A stretch of 64,000 bases of DNA from Taeniopygia guttata (lineage: Eukaryota > Chordata > Aves > Passeriformes > Estrildidae): assembly GCF_048771995.1 (NCBI RefSeq), contig NC_133037.1, positions 563,001 through 627,000 on the forward strand, written 5' to 3'. The position numbers were made by a program, and so were the translations under genes. The notes beneath the pieces were generated by a model. It did not search any database and was not told the DNA's origin. It worked only from the letters and a program-made list of their open reading frames with translations. Shown here piece after piece: positions 60,334 through 64,000 of the stretch (position 1 is its first letter; each line of letters opens with the position of its first letter).

Positions 60334-63060
60334 CTGGCAGGAGAGCAGAGGGCACAGGGGAGGTTCGGGGGTCAGCAGAGGCCCCAGTTCCACATGAGGG
60401 TCTGCAGGAGGGGAGAGCGGATCCCAAATGGAGGGGCCTGGGGAGATGGGGACTGTGCTGGGGGATCCCTGGATCGCTGCAGCCCCGGGCAGGGACAGCC
60501 CCTGCAGAGCTGGGAGAGGGCTCAGGGCTCCAGCTCTGCCTGGCACAGCCTCTGGGCAGAGAGGGCTGGCTCAGCCCAGGGCTGGGGCTCCAGCACGGGG
60601 GTCACAGTCCCATCCCACCCCTGATCTGGGCAATCAGGTGAGGCAGGCAGGAGCCCTTGGAACAGGAGCTGTGCGTGGGAGTGTTGGCTGCAGAGCCAGC
60701 CAGAGCCCATTCCTGCCCTTTTTTAGCATTCGGGGACGTGGCTGCCCACTCGGCAGGAAGGTGTTTGTGCTAATAAAGACCCAGCAGCCCTCTGGATTTA
60801 TGGATTATTTATTTATACCGTAGGTGAGGTGCTCAGTGCTGTCTGTCCATGTTCCTCCTGGGAAAGGCAGCTGGGGCTCAGCCCTGCCCTTGCAGCACTG
60901 GGGGTGTCTCTGAGTGACACACACTCCCCAAAACCCCACGCAGAGATCCCCTTGGGGTGGAACTCATCCAGGGAATATATAAGCTGAGCTATTTGTCTTG
61001 AAAACCAGCCCGGCCTCCCCCCCGGCCGCTGACGTGTCTGTACATTCATGTTAAATAACAACATTCATTCTGCTTTTGGAAGCACTTGGATCACAAAGTC
61101 ACTCTGTGTCATCTTTAATTTCCTGGAGTGCTGACAGAAGTATTGGCGATGAGGAGACAGCGGCCCCGGGAGCTGCCCTGCGGTGCCATCAGCAGCCCTG
61201 GAGAGCCCAGGTGTGCTGGGGACCAGCCCAGCTCACTGCCCAGCTGCCTGATGAGCCCCCCGGGACAATTAATGCAGGAGCAGGGGGGATAAAAGCACAG
61301 GCTCTGCCCCGTGGCACTGGGAATGGGCCTGGAGGAGCAGAGGGGCTCAGGCTGGGGCTGGATCCTGGGTGTGCTGAGGGAGCAGCACATGCAGGTACTG
61401 CTCCCTTATAGAACCGTGGGGCCCTTTGGGCTGGAAAGTTCTTCGGGGGTCACCCAGTGCAGCCATGCTCTGCTCTGCTCTGGAGCTGTGCTTGGAGGAG
61501 GCGTGTGAAAGCCTCTCTGGGCAGTGCCACTTCTGTAACACGATCCCAAATTCTGGCTGCTGCTTTGTGATGCTCGGGATGTTTATCCAGGGCCGGGTGA
61601 GCCCTCCCTCCCTCCCGTGCCTCCAGAGCAGCCCTGCTGGCGTGCCCTGGCTGTTGGGATGTGCCTGGGGCAGGGACAGCAGCAGCAGGGTGGGCTGTGC
61701 TCCTGCCCGGGCTGCCTCTGCCCTCCCTCCCTCTCTCGGGCTATTTTAGGGTGGAGGAATGCTGGGCTCTGAAGGCTTCCAGTGCTGCTGCAGCAGCAGC
61801 GTGGCCCTGGGCGTGGGTGAGCTTGGAAGGTCTCTTCAGCTTTGGAGATTCTGGAGTGGGAAAGGCAGGGGTGTGCTGGGGGAGAGGGGCTGCTGGGTGG
61901 CATGGACGGTGCTGGCACTGTCACCCAGCAGTAGCTGGTGGTGATCCCAGGCTGGGAGCCCCAGAGCACTGCCTGGCCCTGGGGTGAGCAGGCTGAGGGC
62001 TCTCCTGGTCCCTGCTGCCATGGCAGAGTGGTGCTCCCTGGCCTGGCACCTCTCCAAGCCCCAGGCCAGGGCTGTGGGATGCACTGGCAGGGAGTGGCAT
62101 GGATGCTGGGGATGCTGAGGTGTCACCGTGCCAGCAGAGCAGGGACCCCATTGATGGCTGCCACTGTCCAGCTCATCCCAGGGAATTCCATGTGACCACA
62201 CCACGGTGGTAGCTGTAATGGTGTTTTCATGCCCAAACTGAGGTTTGTGTTTCAGCAGTGCTGCCCAGGTCAGGGCTTGTTACAAAGCCTGTGTGAGCAG
62301 CCCTGTGCCCGCTGTCCCTTCTGCTGTGGCAGTCACAAACAGCTTTAACAAAACCCTTCCAGCTCCTGTTCTCCTTTGGGCTGGGACTCTTTGGCTAACA
62401 GAGACAGATTTTGTTTGCAGTTCTAAGGGAGGCTAGAGGAAGCCCAGGAGTTACAATGGGAATTCCTCTTGGTCAGAAACAGGGGGAGGGAACTGGGGGC
62501 TGCTGCCCTGGGGGGAGCAATCATCCACAGACATGACAACACACCTCAAACAACAGGCACTGACACTGTGGTGTCTTGAAGGCCAGCAGCCTTTCCCCAA
62601 TATCCCCTTAAACTGGTGATATTTAATTTCTGTGTTATTTTTGGCTGCCAGCTTGCTGGTGCAAAGGAAGGCGTCTCCATAAATTTTCACGCCACAATGA
62701 AACTGGAGAGCCCATTGAAGGAATGGGAAATGTGGCATTAACTGGAGCCAGGCGTGCCACCCGGGCAGCAGGGCTGTCACCCAGCCTGGGTGTCAGGAGC
62801 CCTGGGGACAGCACCTCTGGGTGTCAGGAGCCCTGGGGACAGCACCTCTGGGTGTCAGGAGGCTGACGCTGGCCGAGGGGAGCCAAAGGCACGCCGAGGT
62901 CTGAAAGCCAAACGCTGGGTGTGCAGCGGTGCTGGGACAGCCCTACCTTCACCACGTCCTCGTTGATGTGCCTGGGGTCTCTGTTGACCAGGTCGATCTC
63001 CTTGGTGTGCTGGTCCTTGGCGATGATCCGCTCCTGCAGCTCGCCGTGCTCCTCTGCCAT
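59992..63060 (-). CDS. CAV3: Caveolin-3 (complete, 2 exons)
   Basis: The muscle-specific caveolin. It is a hairpin membrane protein that oligomerises to coat sarcolemmal caveolae and scaffolds signalling proteins. Exons (minus strand) 62947-63060 and 59992-60333 encode 151 aa, the same length as human. Seen: the caveolin signature FEDVIAEP (41-48), the scaffolding domain [20 protein letters not shown] (55-74), the intramembrane hairpin (about 75-107), and cysteines C106, C116 and C129 at the usual palmitoylation positions. Exon 1 [10 protein letters not shown] matches CAV3 rather than CAV1 or CAV2. The single intron falls after VK, as in the family. Oddity: the human Met-Met start is a single Met here. 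It is convergent with OXTR, the conserved vertebrate arrangement. The flank upstream has muscle-type motifs. Confidence 0.97.
61403..61470 (-). mobile_element. CR1 LINE scrap, reverse orientation
   Basis: TATAGAACCGTGGGGC, TTTGGGCTGGAAAGTTCTTC and GGGGTCACCCAGTGCAGCC match the reverse complement of an avian CR1 3' end. It is short and diverged. Confidence 0.65.
62788..62862. repeat. 31-bp tandem repeat in CAV3 intron
   Basis: Two full copies and a partial third of a unit starting GGGTGTCAGGAGCCCTGGGG and ending GACAGCACCTCT. Confidence 0.93.
62947..63060 (-). CDS. CAV3: CAV3 exon 1
   Basis: It encodes [20 protein letters not shown] then [18 protein letters not shown] (38 aa). The ATG has CGGCC before it and G at +4. 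It ends on a codon boundary at the minus-strand donor GTAGGG. Confidence 0.96.
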
Positions 63061-63092
63061 GGCCGGGCGCGACTGGGCTGGGCGGGAGCGGC

Positions 63093-63093
63093 G

Positions 63094-63131
<38 letters not shown>
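63093..63131. repeat. GGGACA hexanucleotide microsatellite
   Basis: About six GGGACA units, ending 33 bp upstream of the CAV3 ATG, so probably in the CAV3 leader or core promoter. Confidence 0.93.
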
Positions 63132-63132
<1 letters not shown>

Positions 63133-63148
63133 CTGGCCCCGCCTGCAG

Positions 63149-63154
63149 CAGCTG
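63149..63154. promoter_or_regulatory. CAV3: E-box CAGCTG near the CAV3 start
   Basis: A palindromic CAGCTG, the preferred MyoD/myogenin E-box type, 89 bp upstream of the CAV3 ATG. The motif is common, so position is the main support. Confidence 0.4.
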
Positions 63155-63180
63155 CCCTGCGCCCCTGGCCCTGCTCCAGG

Positions 63181-63190
63181 CTAAAATTAA
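63181..63190. promoter_or_regulatory. CAV3: MEF2 site CTAAAATTAA near the CAV3 start
   Basis: CTAAAATTAA fits the MEF2 consensus YTAWWWWTAR at all ten positions, 121 bp upstream of the CAV3 ATG in an otherwise GC-rich flank. CAV3 is muscle-specific, so MEF2 control is a reasonable inference. Confidence 0.5.
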
Positions 63191-64000
63191 TGTCCTGGCT
63201 CCCGAGGCCGCCCTGGAGTGTCCCTTAAAGGGGCTTTTCTGCGGCCGGCCCCTGTGCTGTCACCTCAGGGGGATGGCATGTGTGTGGGCGGCTGGTGGCC
63301 TTGAGCCGGGGCAGGGCGTGGGTGTGCAGCCCCAGCCCAGCTCTGCTGGTGGGATTTTACCCTCGTGCGGGAGAAACAGTGCCCAAATTGGGGCAGAATT
63401 CCTCAAAAGCCTATCAGAAATCGTTGTTTGTGAATCTGTAAGTGAAGCAGCTCGGGGAGGCAGGAATCACGTCTATAAATATCACCCAGAGAAGCCACCT
63501 TGTCCTGGGGTGGTCGGAGCTCCCCAGGGGCCGTTCAGAGCCCAGGAGAAGGCTTGGTGCCACCTGGATTCCTCAGGTTCCAGCTTTTCACCCACAGAAA
63601 CTCGAGGCAACCCAAGACCAGCCCAGAGAACCACAGTGGCTGGAATCTACTCAGTATCCTTCAGGGATACTTACTTAGTTAAGATTTGTTTAACCTGGGC
63701 TGTACTTTGCTAATCCTCCTCAGCGTCTCCTGTGAGCTCTTGCCTTTCATGATCTGAGGATCTGTTCAGAAGCGATGGTTTTGTGCAAAAAGCGCTGTAC
63801 AGAGCAGGGGTAGGAGGGGCTGGCAGCTCCCTGCGGAGGCTGGAGGTGCCCACACAAGTGCTGGACGTGGATGTGCCCTGCAGAGCCCAGGAGCATGGCT
63901 GGCACTGCAGGGCAGCGTTTTCGGGCAAAAGGCTCTGCTGCCTTCCAAGCCCATCGCTGCCCGGGCAGGGCTGCCCTTGTCGGGCCCTCGTGGCCCCGTG

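Larger units (their letters stand above)
60334..62946 (-). other. CAV3: CAV3 intron 1
   Basis: 2.6 kb. It holds a CR1 scrap near 61403-61470 and a 31-bp tandem repeat at 62788-62862. Nothing else is recognised. Confidence 0.9.
63061..64000 (-). promoter_or_regulatory. CAV3: CAV3 5' flank and promoter region (inferred)
   Basis: Upstream of CAV3 on the minus strand. It contains a GGGACA hexamer run (63093-63131), an E-box (63149-63154), a MEF2 consensus (63181-63190) and a CArG-like CCTTAAAGGG (63223-63232, one mismatch to the SRF box). A TATA-like CTATAAATAT lies at 63473-63482. The motif cluster within 175 bp of the ATG fits muscle expression. No other gene is seen to the window end. Confidence 0.5.

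Overview
This window is vertebrate chromosomal DNA, almost certainly from a bird. It carries four recognisable protein-coding genes in the order SRGAP3 – RAD18 – OXTR – CAV3. From general knowledge this is the conserved order of human 3p25 (chicken chromosome 12). The bird call rests on short CR1-type LINE fragments, compact introns (the OXTR intron is 1.67 kb) and many GC-rich minisatellites. I cannot fix the species; a neoavian such as a songbird is my guess.

Layout. (1) 1-11.6 kb, + strand: the last seven coding exons of SRGAP3 (end of the RhoGAP domain, the SH3 domain and the C-terminal tail), then a 3.7 kb 3' UTR ending at an AATAAA. (2) 11.6-18.25 kb: intergenic DNA with several GC-rich tandem arrays and a long polypyrimidine tract. 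(3) 18.27-45.98 kb, + strand: RAD18 complete in 14 predicted coding exons (535 aa; RING, UBZ4, SAP, RAD6-binding region). A degenerate TTCCC-type array abuts its promoter, which has paired ETS motifs. (4) 46-52.9 kb: intergenic, no gene seen. (5) 53-58.7 kb, + strand: OXTR, the oxytocin/mesotocin receptor, complete in two coding exons (390 aa), behind a CpG-rich region full of tandem repeats. (6) 58.6-63.1 kb, - strand: CAV3 complete in two exons (151 aa), tail to tail with OXTR. Its upstream flank has a MEF2 consensus and an E-box.

The genes are functionally separate neighbours: SRGAP3 is a cytoskeletal and Rac GTPase regulator, RAD18 an E3 ligase of DNA-damage tolerance, OXTR a neuropeptide GPCR, and CAV3 the muscle caveolae scaffold. 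I found no RNA gene, CRISPR array, complete transposon or recognisable endogenous retrovirus. Most long open frames outside the listed exons come from tandem repeats whose unit length, or three times that length, keeps frames open. I saw no convincing undescribed system. The most unusual material is the dense set of minisatellites around the RAD18, OXTR and CAV3 ends and promoters, plus a putative shared bidirectional termination block between OXTR and CAV3.

All exon boundaries were read by eye from GT/AG sites and reading phase. Every junction listed is phase-consistent. RAD18 exons 10 and 12 are the least certain.
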